Source: Phytopythium helicoides
Lineage: Eukaryota; Oomycota; Peronosporomycetes; Pythiales; Pythiaceae
Assembly (NCBI GenBank): GCA_024867545.1
Contig: JANFNE010000047.1
Span: 1 to 19,200, forward strand
DNA length: 19,200 nt
Reading direction: 5' to 3'
This document shows positions 1 through 7,719 of this stretch, one piece after another (position 1 is the stretch's first letter; the number at the start of each line of letters is the position of its first letter). The notes beneath the pieces were generated by a model. That model was not told where the DNA came from. It did not search any database and worked only from the letters and a program-made list of their open reading frames with translations. The translations under genes and the position numbers were made by a program.

Positions 1-1
1 A

Positions 2-280
2 TTGCGGAACCCGACGCATATCTCGCTCCGACGAAGACGCGGGCCCAAACTCAACAGCACATCGACTTGGACTGGAGAGTTCAAAATGGAGTGCCTGACG
101 GGATTTGGCTCCACACCATTGCCTGCCGGATTTGCGCCGAAACTGCTGCGCCGACGCTTTTTCTACTTTGGAATCCGAATGGGCATCGTCGACGTGCTTG
201 ACAAGTGCTCGATTTTTCAGGAGCCCTCTCAGCTGCGAGGTGCCGTTTCGAATCTGCTTAGATCTGTACACGTATCATGA
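2..280 (+). CDS. C-terminal end of a putative mannosyltransferase (array copy 1, cut by window edge)
   Basis: Only the last 92 or so codons are in the window; the 5' part lies to the left. The protein matches the C-termini of the three following paralogues: an N-P-T-H element near its start, then an S-T-x-T-G segment, the M-E-C-L-T-G-F-G-S-T-P-L-P block, and the L-L-R-R-R-x-F-Y-x-G-x-R-M element before a short divergent tail ending at TGA 278-280. The catalytic D-x-D-D region is not visible. By paralogy it should be a Golgi-type glycosyltransferase of the MNN1-like class. It is closest by eye to copy 2, which shares the P-K-L-N-S-T-S stretch. No true start can be assigned; the codon at position 2 is TTG and is simply where the frame enters. 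Confidence 0.85.
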   Translation: MRNPTHISLRRRRGPKLNSTSTWTGEFKMECLTGFGSTPLPAGFAPKLLRRRFFYFGIRMGIVDVLDKCSIFQEPSQLRGAVSNLLRSVHVS

Positions 281-788
281 ATCGCGAAGGAATGTGAATG
301 CTGTGGTCACGGTTTTCTTGTCAATCTAGACTCACACCAATCACAATCGCATAAGGCTTGCATGACACTGTCAGTCGTGCTGCAAGTGACTTTGTATCTT
401 CGTTTGTGCTCGATTGTCGCGAGCTCGCAATGTAGAAACACGTATAAGTTAACTTGTTGATGTTCTCTTTGGCTACGAGCGCCGTGTTCGAAGGCATGCA
501 TGGTAAACGCCGCATCCATCGATCGGTGTCGGAACATTCAATGTCTTGCTGGCTGCCAACGCTGTCCTTTCCATATGTCTCGCCCAGAACTCCGGACAGA
601 TCATGCGCCAAATCCTGAAGTGCCTTGCCGTCGTCGATACAACGCACCAGTCAACGATCCTCAGGATCGATTGCCACGCATGCCTGCTGCATCCCAGCAC
701 TCCGACTGAACAACACCGTTGACAACTGTCATTCGAGCAATTGGTTGTATGCTCGAGCGACTTGTTGTCGTCCAGTACCGTCACAGCC
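281..788. other. Intergenic region between GT copies 1 and 2
   Basis: About 500 bp without a convincing gene. Open frames occur on both strands but have no recognisable motif and no family similarity to the flanking genes. It should contain the 3' end of copy 1 and the promoter of copy 2. A CTGTCATTC element near 726-734, about 55 bp before the ATG of copy 2, loosely resembles the oomycete initiator (CATT core), but the match is weak. Confidence 0.5.
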
Positions 789-2335
789 ATGCACGGCACT
801 TGGTTGCCACTGCATGGGCCGCCGAGCGAGCAGGTCGCCTTCGCTCTGCGTCGCAATGGGTATCAGCTTGTCCTCGCAGCGGCACTCGTGAGCACTGCGC
901 TCCTGCACGTCATTTTCTTCGGTTGGCCGAGCATTGGGAGCTACGAATCGACCCCCACGCAGCTGATGTCTGTGCAAGTCTCAACACCGCAGACGTCCGT
1001 TCCTACTCCGCCACCGCAGACAGCCGCACCTACTCCAGCGCCACAGACATTGGCACCTACGCCTCCGCCGTGGTATAACGAGACGAATCCATGGTGGACT
1101 TCGCCGTTCGTAAAGCGCTCGGCCACGTTCGACAAGAGCATCAGCCGCGACAAAGGCATCATCGTGGGAATGCACGAAGGTGCCGTCCCGCTTGGGCTGT
1201 CGCTCATCCGCGAGCTCCGGTGTCTCGGCAACCAGGAGCTCATCCAAGTCTACCATTGCTTCCCAGAGGAGTTTTCCAACTCGACAGTGGACAAGCTTCT
1301 AGGAGCAGACGATCGGTTAGAGATCATTGACGCGTGCTCGGACTTCGTTCAGAGAGGAAAGATGAAGCTCAAGGTAGCGCGCACATTCCGAAGCTGGTGG
1401 ATCAAACCGCTAGCGATGGTACACACCGACATCAAGGAAGTCATGCTCGTGGACGTGGACGACATCTTCATGCGGGATCCCGCCGTCCTTCGGATGACGG
1501 AGGGCTATCGGCGAACAGGAACGACGTTCTTCTACGACCGTGTGGTGCCAGGCAAATACTTCTTCAATCAAGATCTGGAGAATGGAGAGCAATACTTGCT
1601 GGACATGATCAAACGACTCGATCGCAAGAGCTTCGGTCTCCCCAAAATCAGCGCAAACAGCAGCGACAGCGTGTATCTGTCCGAGCACTTCAAGAACTCC
1701 TTCGCGTACCGTCGCGAGACGATGCACGAGCAAGACTCATCGGTCGTGTTGATCGATAAATCTCGCGCCGGCCCTGCGCTCAAGGTTATGTTCTGGCTCA
1801 TCTCGTTCCAACGCTTCAATCTGAAATTCTCGTTCGGGGACAAGGAGACCTTCTGGATTGCATTCGAGCTCGCGCAACGCGACTACTTCTTCTCGCCTTG
1901 GGGTGTTGCATGCTTGTCGTCGACGCCGAATCAAGACATGGAGCACCATCCGGACACCATGTGCGGCAGCATCGTGCAGTACATGCCGATTGATGACGAC
2001 ACCCCGAGTTTCTGTACGTGAATGGTGAGGCGCTGCTTGATCCGTATCCAACGGGAATCGACGGCTTGAGGAAAAGCAGGCTGAACGTGCTCTACAACGC
2101 CAACCCAACGCACGTGTCTCCCCGAAGGGAGCGCGCACCCAAGCTCAACAGCACGTCTTCATGGACTGGCCGTTTCTTCATGGAGTGTCTAACGGGTCAC
2201 GGGTCCACGCCATTGCCGGAAGAGTTCGCTCCAAAGCTGCTGCGTCGCCGCCTGTTCTACCTCGGAGTCCGCATGAACGTCACAGACGCGCTGGACAACT
2301 GCTCGCTGTTTCACGACACATCCAAGCAGAGTTAG
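789..2335 (+). CDS. Putative alpha-mannosyltransferase, MNN1/GT71-like (array copy 2), with a 1-nt frameshift
   Basis: Predicted type II Golgi membrane enzyme that transfers sugar, probably mannose, from a nucleotide sugar. The start is the first ATG in frame. Residues 1-24 are a short cytosolic tail, 25-45 a hydrophobic anchor, and 52-95 a Thr/Pro/Gln-rich stem likely to be O-glycosylated. The catalytic domain follows: K-G-I-I-V-G-M-H near 125, D222-V-D-D as the D-x-D nucleotide-sugar/metal motif, then [12 protein letters not shown] and GDKETFW, as in the MNN1-like family. The frame breaks at about 2006/2007: paralogues read D-T-P-E-F/L-x-Y-V-N-G, but one G is missing after CCG, giving TGA at 2019-2021. 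From 2007 the other frame continues with full family similarity to TAG 2333-2335. With the base restored the protein would be about 515 aa, close to copy 3. Sequencing error and recent pseudogene are both possible. Confidence 0.85.
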
Positions 2336-2805
2336 GATGTGAGCCAGGCGATGGACATCCAGCCACCACCTGGTAAATGAGGGGTGTGCGCCGACCATAT
2401 CCGCACAATGAAGAGTAACTTACATGCGAGTAGAATGACTAGTCCAACATAATCAACACTATTGGACATGGCTGACTTCAGCAGCACAGTTCTAGTTCAG
2501 ATGTGAGCCTCCCTATCGTATTACGCTCGGCAAGGCGCTGCAGGATGAGCGCAACCATGTCACAACTGACAGTCGTAAACGAGCAAATCAAGGACCGTGC
2601 ACTGTACGCTTTCGCGTTGCATGATTGTGGCAAGGCCAGGACAGCTTGGCATCCAAGGAGAGTTCGAGAGCGCCGTGCTCTTGCTCTCCTCATTCGCCAT
2701 CCCTCCAGATCATCCCTTGGCTCCCTCTGGTCTCGTTTTCGTCAGTCTCCACAGTCTCATCAGTCCGCATTCTCACCAGTCTCACCAGCCACCACCACTG
2801 ACGGC
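2336..2805. other. Intergenic region between GT copies 2 and 3
   Basis: No gene recognised, although a frame in phase with copy 3 is open upstream of its ATG from about 2503. The last 120 bp are pyrimidine-rich and contain loosely repeated CAGTCTC units at 2743-2749, 2752-2758 and 2778-2784, which look like 5' leader sequence. Confidence 0.45.
2689..2703 (+). promoter_or_regulatory. Candidate oomycete initiator element for GT copy 3
   Basis: CTCATTCGCCATCCC resembles the composite Inr/flanking promoter element reported for oomycetes (CTCATT followed by a C-A-rich half). It lies about 100 bp before the ATG at 2806, in a pyrimidine-rich stretch. This is a match by eye to a degenerate motif and is not proof of a transcription start. 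Confidence 0.3.
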
Positions 2806-4367
2806 ATGCACGACACGCAAGGGCTCGTGAACCGCTTGGCCGCGGCGTCGAGTGGCCCAGTGGACGTGGAGAGCGGTCTGGGCAGCTCCAGCGAGCGTCA
2901 ACCGTTCATCTCCAGAGCACTTCCTTTGGTGATCAGGCCCGAAGCCTCTCGCACCACCATGTACATCTTGTCGCTCATTGCAGCGCTGATGATCCTGGTC
3001 ACGGCCAACTCGTCGCTGTCGAACGACCCGAGGGTGATGGAGGCGCTGGAGCGAGAGGCGATAGAAAGACTGCAGAGGGCGGGGATGGTTGCAGCTCCGG
3101 GCTTCGTGACGCGCGGCAAGGACTTTGCCAACTCGACCGGAGACCAGGGCATCATCCTGTGCATGCACGATGGAGCAGTGCCGATGGGACTGTCGCTTAT
3201 TCGCGAGCTGAGATGTCATGGCAACCAGGAGCTCATCCAGGTATACCACTGCTTCCCGGATGAGCTGTCGACAGCTAGTCGCGCGCTGTTGCTCAGTGCT
3301 GACAACCACCTTGAGATCGTCGACGTGTGCTCGGATCTCGTGGACCGCGGAGTCCTTAGCCACGACCGCGCGCTGCACTTTCGCAGCTGGTGGATCAAGC
3401 CGCTCGCGATCTACCACACCAGCCTCCGCGAGGTCATGCTTCTCGACATTGACGACGTGTTCATGCGCGACCCGGCCGTACTGCGCACCACTCCGGGTAT
3501 CTGAAGACAGGCACGACCTTCTTCTACGATCGCGTGCTCTTCAGCAAGGAGTATTTCAACCAGGACGTCGAGGGGAAGCAGTACCTGCGCCACCTCATCG
3601 ACACGTTTGATTACGACAAGTTTGGCATTGAGGGCAAGCGAGAACCGTCGGCGTACCTCAAGACGACGTTTGCGTTCCGGAGGCAGACTTCGCATGAGCA
3701 GGACTCATCGGTCGTCGTGATTGACAAGGCGCGCGCGGGGAAAGCTTTGGACGTCATGTTCTTCCTCATTACCGAGCAACACTTTGTCCACGAGTTCTCG
3801 TACGGCGACAAGGAGACATTCTGGATTTCGTACGAGCTCGCGCACCAAGAGTACTTCTTCTCGCCGTGGGGCGTCGGTGACATTTCATCGTCCACGAATG
3901 AGGACATGAAGAAGCACGGCGACTCGCTCTGCGGCAGCATCATCCAGTACCTCCCCGTGAAGGACAATTCGCCCGAGTTCCTGTACGTGAACGGCAAGTC
4001 ATTGCTCGAGCCGCATCCGTTCGGCGTCGAGAAGGAGCGCACGGTGTCGGAGAACGTGCTGTACAATACGAATCCCACGCATATCACCCCGCGGCAGACT
4101 CGCCGGCGAAACGGCTACACGCGGACTGGTTACAAGGGCGTGTTCCACATGGAATGCCTCGTGGGGTTCGGCTCGACACCCGTGCCCGAGCAGTTTGCCC
4201 CAATCCTGCTACGTCGCCGCATGTTTTACCTCGGCGCACGCATGGGCGTGTTCTCTGCGCTCGAGCAGTGCGACGCCTTTGGCGGCCTCAAGCAGAGCGA
4301 CAAGACCTCGTCAGACGCACTCGCGGACTCTCCCGAGCCGTCCGCGGAGCCTCCAAAGAACACGTAG
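2806..4367 (+). CDS. Putative alpha-mannosyltransferase, MNN1/GT71-like (array copy 3), with a 1-nt frameshift
   Basis: Paralogue of copies 2 and 4. I chose ATG 2806 because it precedes a plausible cytosolic tail (residues 1-50) and the anchor at about 52-68 ([10 protein letters not shown]). The frame is open upstream, but that protein looks like leader. There is no Pro/Thr stem; a short charged helix (about 75-93) leads into the catalytic domain. D214-I-D-D is the D-x-D motif. The frame is lost at about 3497/3498: the sequence reads CCGGGTATCTG where copy 4 has CCTGGCTATCAG, so one base is missing after the G run and TGA follows at 3502-3504. From 3498 the next frame resumes the family sequence ([11 protein letters not shown]), with H-E-Q-D-S-S, GDKETFW and the C-terminal L-L-R-R-R block, to TAG 4365-4367. 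The restored length would be about 520 aa. As in copy 2, the rest is undamaged, which favours sequencing error or a very recent lesion. Confidence 0.85.
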
Positions 4368-4911
4368 GAATATATAATTGTACAACCAGCGATCTTGAGC
4401 AATTGATGTGGGTCGAGTTGAAGTGCCGATGACTCAATTCTCACTTATCCATCGGTGTTCGAGGCGCCTTTCCTTTCAACAGAGTGTTAGTCCTTTGCAA
4501 TGGCAGAATGTGTGAGGGTTTGGGAAAACATCAGCCAATCAGCGACGTCTATAAATGTTGCTTGAAGGTCGCTCGAGTGCTTTAGTCGAGCGGTAGGCGA
4601 GTGTACCGGTACCGGTAGTCGAGCGGTAGTCGGCTGGTAAAATGTACATACTGAGCGCCATATGCTTGCAGGTCGCCAATCGTCCATACAATTCCCCATA
4701 CGTTCCCCTCCATGTCCGCGTGGCGAAAGTCCCACGCCCTTCTGGGTTCAGACACGCCATCTCCTCTCAGTACCTCTCCGCTACTTCACCCATCCAGTCC
4801 ACTGATTCAAGACTACTTCAACGCGATCTGAAAAGACCCACCACGCTTTTTTCGGCTCCGCCGCTCTCCCCCAAAGGCGCCACTCCACCCCAGCGCCGAG
4901 ACCAACTCGCC
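4368..4911. other. Intergenic region and leader between GT copies 3 and 4
   Basis: No separate gene is seen. The frame of copy 4 is open from an ATG at 4642, but this upstream part is Ser/Pro-rich with no family similarity and is read here as 5' leader. The stretch holds a perfect 14-bp palindrome flanked by a 13-bp direct repeat (4584-4629, listed separately). From about 4760 to 4890 it is rich in C and T, as expected near an oomycete transcription start. Confidence 0.45.
4584..4629. repeat. 13-bp direct repeat flanking a 14-bp perfect palindrome
   Basis: AGTCGAGCGGTAG occurs at 4584-4596 and again at 4617-4629. Between them, 4604-4617 reads TACCGGTACCGGTA, which is its own reverse complement. 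The unit sits about 280-330 bp upstream of the ATG chosen for GT copy 4 and could be a protein-binding site. The function is unknown. Confidence 0.65.
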
Positions 4912-6627
4912 ATGTCCGCGACGCCCGAGAGCTCGCGACTGCTGCGCGCCCGCAGCGCCAGCAGCAGCGAAGACGACGGCGTGGTGATCGTCACGGCGCC
5001 CGCGGCGGTAGCGGCCGACCAGCACGCGGCGATGGACGACGACGGCAACGACGACGGAGGAGGAGGAGGCGACGGGATGATAGCGACGAGTGGCGGCGCA
5101 CGGCGGTGGCTGCTGCTGCCACTGCTGGCGCTGTGCCTCGTGGTCGCGACCTCGGTCGGCGTGTACATTCGCACGCTGCAGGCCGAGCCTCAAGGAGACT
5201 TCGTCGTGTCGTGGCACTTTGCTGGCAAGGACAAGCCCAAGGAGGAGATTGACGAGTTCGACGTCAACGCGCTCGCGGCCGAGATGCGGCGCAACGCCAG
5301 CGTGTTTGACTCGCCGCACTTCCACCGCGGAAAGAACTTTGACTACAGCGTGGATCGGGAAAAGGGCGTCATCATGTGCATGCACAACGGGATCCTCTCC
5401 ATGGGACTCTCGCTCATCCGAGAGCTGCGCTGTCTTGGCAACAGAGAGCTCATCCAGGTCTACCACTGCCTCCCCCCAGAGCTCTCGGACGAGAGCCGCA
5501 CGTTACTGCTAGAGGCAGACAACCGCGTGGAGCTCGTCGACGTGTGCTCCGATATGCTAGCGAACAACGTGCTCTCGCAGAAGATGGTCGAGAAGTTCCG
5601 CAACTGGTGGATCAAGCCGCTCGCGCTCTATCACACGGATGTGCGCGAAGTTGTCATCATCGATGTCGACGACATCATCCTCAAGGACCCGGCCAAGCTG
5701 CGTGACACACCTGGCTATCAGAAGACGGGCACGACCTTCTTCTACGACCGCGTCTTCAGCAATTGCAACAACTTCGTCAATGGCCGCGACGGAAAGATGC
5801 AGTACCTGGCCAAAATTCTTAAGAACTTCGACTACAAGGCCTTTGGTGTTTCAGGCGGTCATGCACCATCCGATCACGTGCTCCACAGCTTCGCATACGC
5901 TGGCAAAACGTGCCACGAGATGGACTCGTCGCTTGTTCTCATCGACAAGGGGCGCATGGGTGCCGCGCGTGAGATCCTCTTCTGGTTCATCACGCGCGAG
6001 CGCTTCCGCTTCGAATACTCGTGGGGTGACAAGGAGACTTTCTGGCTCTCGTACGAGCTCGCTCACTTGGACTACCACTTTTCTCCATGGGGCGTCAGTG
6101 TCGTCTCGGCATGGCCCAACAACGACATGCGCGATCACCCAGACTCCCTGTGTGGCAGTATCGCGCAGTACATGCCTGTGGACGACGATACTCCTGAGCT
6201 TTTGTACGTGAATGGCAAGGCATTGCTGAACCCGTTCCCCGAGGGCGTCAAGGCGTCGCACAAGACGCGCTTCAACAACATGTTCAATCTGAACCCGACG
6301 CATGTGACGCCGCGCCAGAAGCGTCATGTTGTGGAGAAGCGCAAGAGCAACGACAAGGTGAACTACTACTCTGAGTGCCTCAACGGGCTCGGCTCGGAGC
6401 CACTGCCGTCGATTTTCGCGGGCCACTTGCTGCGGCGGCGACTGTTCTTTTTTGGTGTGTCTACGGGTGTGTATGGCGCGCTGAATCACTGCGAGACTTA
6501 CGAAATCGACATCGACACCGAAGAAGATATCGAGGAAAAGGGTGGCGAGAAAGAGGGCACAACCAACGGCTCATCTAGCAACCGTACCAAAGCTGATAGC
6601 GATGCAGACGAAGATGACCGACGCTAA
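4912..6627 (+). CDS. Putative alpha-mannosyltransferase, MNN1/GT71-like, intact (array copy 4)
   Basis: Intact 571-aa member of the array. ATG 4912 gives a Golgi-type type II layout: an acidic, Ser/Gly-rich cytosolic tail (1-63, with a D-D-G run), an anchor at about 66-86 (W-L-L-L-P-L-L-A-L-C-L-V-V), a stem to about 145, then the catalytic domain. Motifs: I-R-E-L-R-C-L-G-N near 172, K-F-R-N-W-W-I-K-P-L near 231, D251-V-D-D as the presumed D-x-D metal/nucleotide-sugar motif, C334-H-E-M-D-S-S, and G372-D-K-E-T-F-W. The C-terminus has N-P-T-H and L-L-R-R-R, then an unusual acidic tail (E/D/K-rich, about 530-571) absent from the other copies. MNN1-like enzymes add mannose to N- or O-glycans in the secretory pathway; the donor and acceptor here are inferred only from family resemblance. 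An ATG at 4642 would add 90 residues without similarity and is less likely. Confidence 0.88.
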   Translation: MSATPESSRLLRARSASSSEDDGVVIVTAPAAVAADQHAAMDDDGNDDGGGGGDGMIATSGGARRWLLLPLLALCLVVATSVGVYIRTLQAEPQGDFVVSWHFAGKDKPKEEIDEFDVNALAAEMRRNASVFDSPHFHRGKNFDYSVDREKGVIMCMHNGILSMGLSLIRELRCLGNRELIQVYHCLPPELSDESRTLLLEADNRVELVDVCSDMLANNVLSQKMVEKFRNWWIKPLALYHTDVREVVIIDVDDIILKDPAKLRDTPGYQKTGTTFFYDRVFSNCNNFVNGRDGKMQYLAKILKNFDYKAFGVSGGHAPSDHVLHSFAYAGKTCHEMDSSLVLIDKGRMGAAREILFWFITRERFRFEYSWGDKETFWLSYELAHLDYHFSPWGVSVVSAWPNNDMRDHPDSLCGSIAQYMPVDDDTPELLYVNGKALLNPFPEGVKASHKTRFNNMFNLNPTHVTPRQKRHVVEKRKSNDKVNYYSECLNGLGSEPLPSIFAGHLLRRRLFFFGVSTGVYGALNHCETYEIDIDTEEDIEEKGGEKEGTTNGSSSNRTKADSDADEDDRR

Positions 6628-6798
6628 GGCGTGAATTGTTCAACCAAATACATGGTAGATGCATGTGAAAGCTGTTTGATAGCGTCCAATGTAATGTAGC
6701 TTAAGGCAAAGTTGAGTGTATTGATCCACGAGGGCGAGAGGACATGAGCATCGCTACGGTCAAACGCAACTGCGCGATTGATAGCCTCCTTCGGACAC

Positions 6799-7404
6799 TC
6801 ACAGCTCAGACGCCTTCGCATCCATGAAGGCAGCCGCAGCCTCCTCCCGCGCCTGCTCCAGAATGCTCTGTTGACACCAAGCAACGGTCCAGTCAGAATC
6901 AATAGAAGGGATTCCAGCACAGCCTAACGGACTCACCTTTGGCTCATCAGGCGCCTTCTTGATGCCAATCTTCGACTTCTTCTTCTCCTTGACAACCTCG
7001 CCAGTGCCGTCAGGAGCACCAAATTCCGCCACGTTCTCCTCGAACTCGTCAACGACGGCCACTTGTTGCGCACGTTCCAGTGCGGCAGAGAAGCCCGCAC
7101 GGCATGCCTCCTGTCGGTCGATGGGCGGGACGCGCTGGAAGACGCTACACGCGTCCAGGCGCTGCGCCGAGAGACGGCTCCCGTCGGGCTTGGGGCTGCA
7201 GTAGCCAGCACAGCCAGCTTTCTTGCCTAGCGTGTAGCCCTCACCACAGTTGTTGTACAGGTCTGGGCGTGGCAGTCGCGAGCGCCAGTACTCGCACGCC
7301 TGCTCCTTGTAGTGAACGAGATTGGATTGGCACTTGGATTCGCAAGACGCGGCCACCTCAGTCACCCCGAGCGCAAGCAGGACAGCGAACCACGAGAACT
7401 TCAT
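6799..7404 (-). CDS. Small secreted cysteine-rich protein, one in-frame intron
   Basis: Two exons: 7404-6937 and 6867-6799. The intron 6936-6868 has GTGAGT at the donor and CAACAG at the acceptor, with a CTGAC-like branch site. It is 69 nt, begins in phase 0 and has no stop, so both spliced (178 aa) and unspliced (201 aa) products are readable. The protein starts with a classic signal peptide (about 1-19, ending A-S-C), followed by a compact domain with about eight cysteines in the first 100 residues (C-x3-C, then spaced Cys including C-x3-C). A charged C-terminal part with a Lys-rich patch (K-E-K-K-K-S-K) and an Ala/Glu helix follows. There is no RXLR or LxLFLAK effector motif. No family was recognised. 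It is likely exported or lumenal; the C-terminal S-E-L is not a canonical ER-retention signal. The gene is convergent with GT copy 4. Confidence 0.8.
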   Translation of the reverse strand: MKFSWFAVLLALGVTEVAASCESKCQSNLVHYKEQACEYWRSRLPRPDLYNNCGEGYTLGKKAGCAGYCSPKPDGSRLSAQRLDACSVFQRVPPIDRQEACRAGFSAALERAQQVAVVDEFEENVAEFGAPDGTGEVVKEKKKSKIGIKKAPDEPKVSPLGCAGIPSIDSDWTVAWCQQSILEQAREEAAAAFMDAKASEL

Positions 7405-7719
7405 CTTTTCTGCCTTGGTGTTTTGCTTCGAGGGTTCGGGAGGTCACGAGTGACTTGCGGGGGCGGCAGCAAGCAGGCAAATGCTGCCAACAGACGCGAT
7501 CGAGCTTCTGCAGAGCAAGATTCCACCCGACGCTTGAGGAAAAACGGCTTCGTGCCGACCCTTCAATCACGTATTGCCGCTGACAAGGCGTTGGCGCTTC
7601 GAGTAGAGTGTTGTGGCACACAGAACGTGACAACAAAAACCTGATGACGTTGAAGTAGTAGAGCCCTCATTCCAGACAGACAGTCGTTGGATACTACCAT
7701 GCGAGATGTCCCTTGGGTG
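7405..7719. other. Intergenic region between the secreted protein start and the kinase end
   Basis: 315 bp carrying the promoter and leader of the - strand secreted-protein gene and the 3' end of the upstream kinase gene. Open frames here have no recognisable similarity. No clear initiator motif was found. Confidence 0.45.

Noticed and set aside
473..856. 127-codon frame on the - strand before GT copy 2
   Set aside because: It overlaps the start of GT copy 2, is rich in Cys/Arg/Trp as in chance frames, and has no recognisable domain or signal.
2782..3417. 211-codon antisense frame across GT copy 3
   Set aside because: It is the mirror of a GC-rich coding region and has no motif. Similar antisense openings occur opposite copies 2 and 4.
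2006..3504. Programmed ribosomal frameshifting as the explanation for the two broken GT frames
   Set aside because: Neither site has a classic slippery heptamer, no downstream structure was evident by eye, and intact copy 4 has no shift at either position.
4642..4911. N-terminal extension of GT copy 4 from ATG 4642
   Set aside because: The extra 90 residues are Ser/Pro-rich without similarity to the paralogues and would place the membrane anchor unusually deep. The DNA looks like pyrimidine-rich leader. The M-Y-I-L-S start resembling the copy 3 anchor is too short to mean shared origin.
6799..7404. RXLR or Crinkler effector identity for the secreted protein
   Set aside because: No R-x-L-R, dEER or LxLFLAK motif follows the signal peptide. 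Only the secreted cysteine-rich character is supported.
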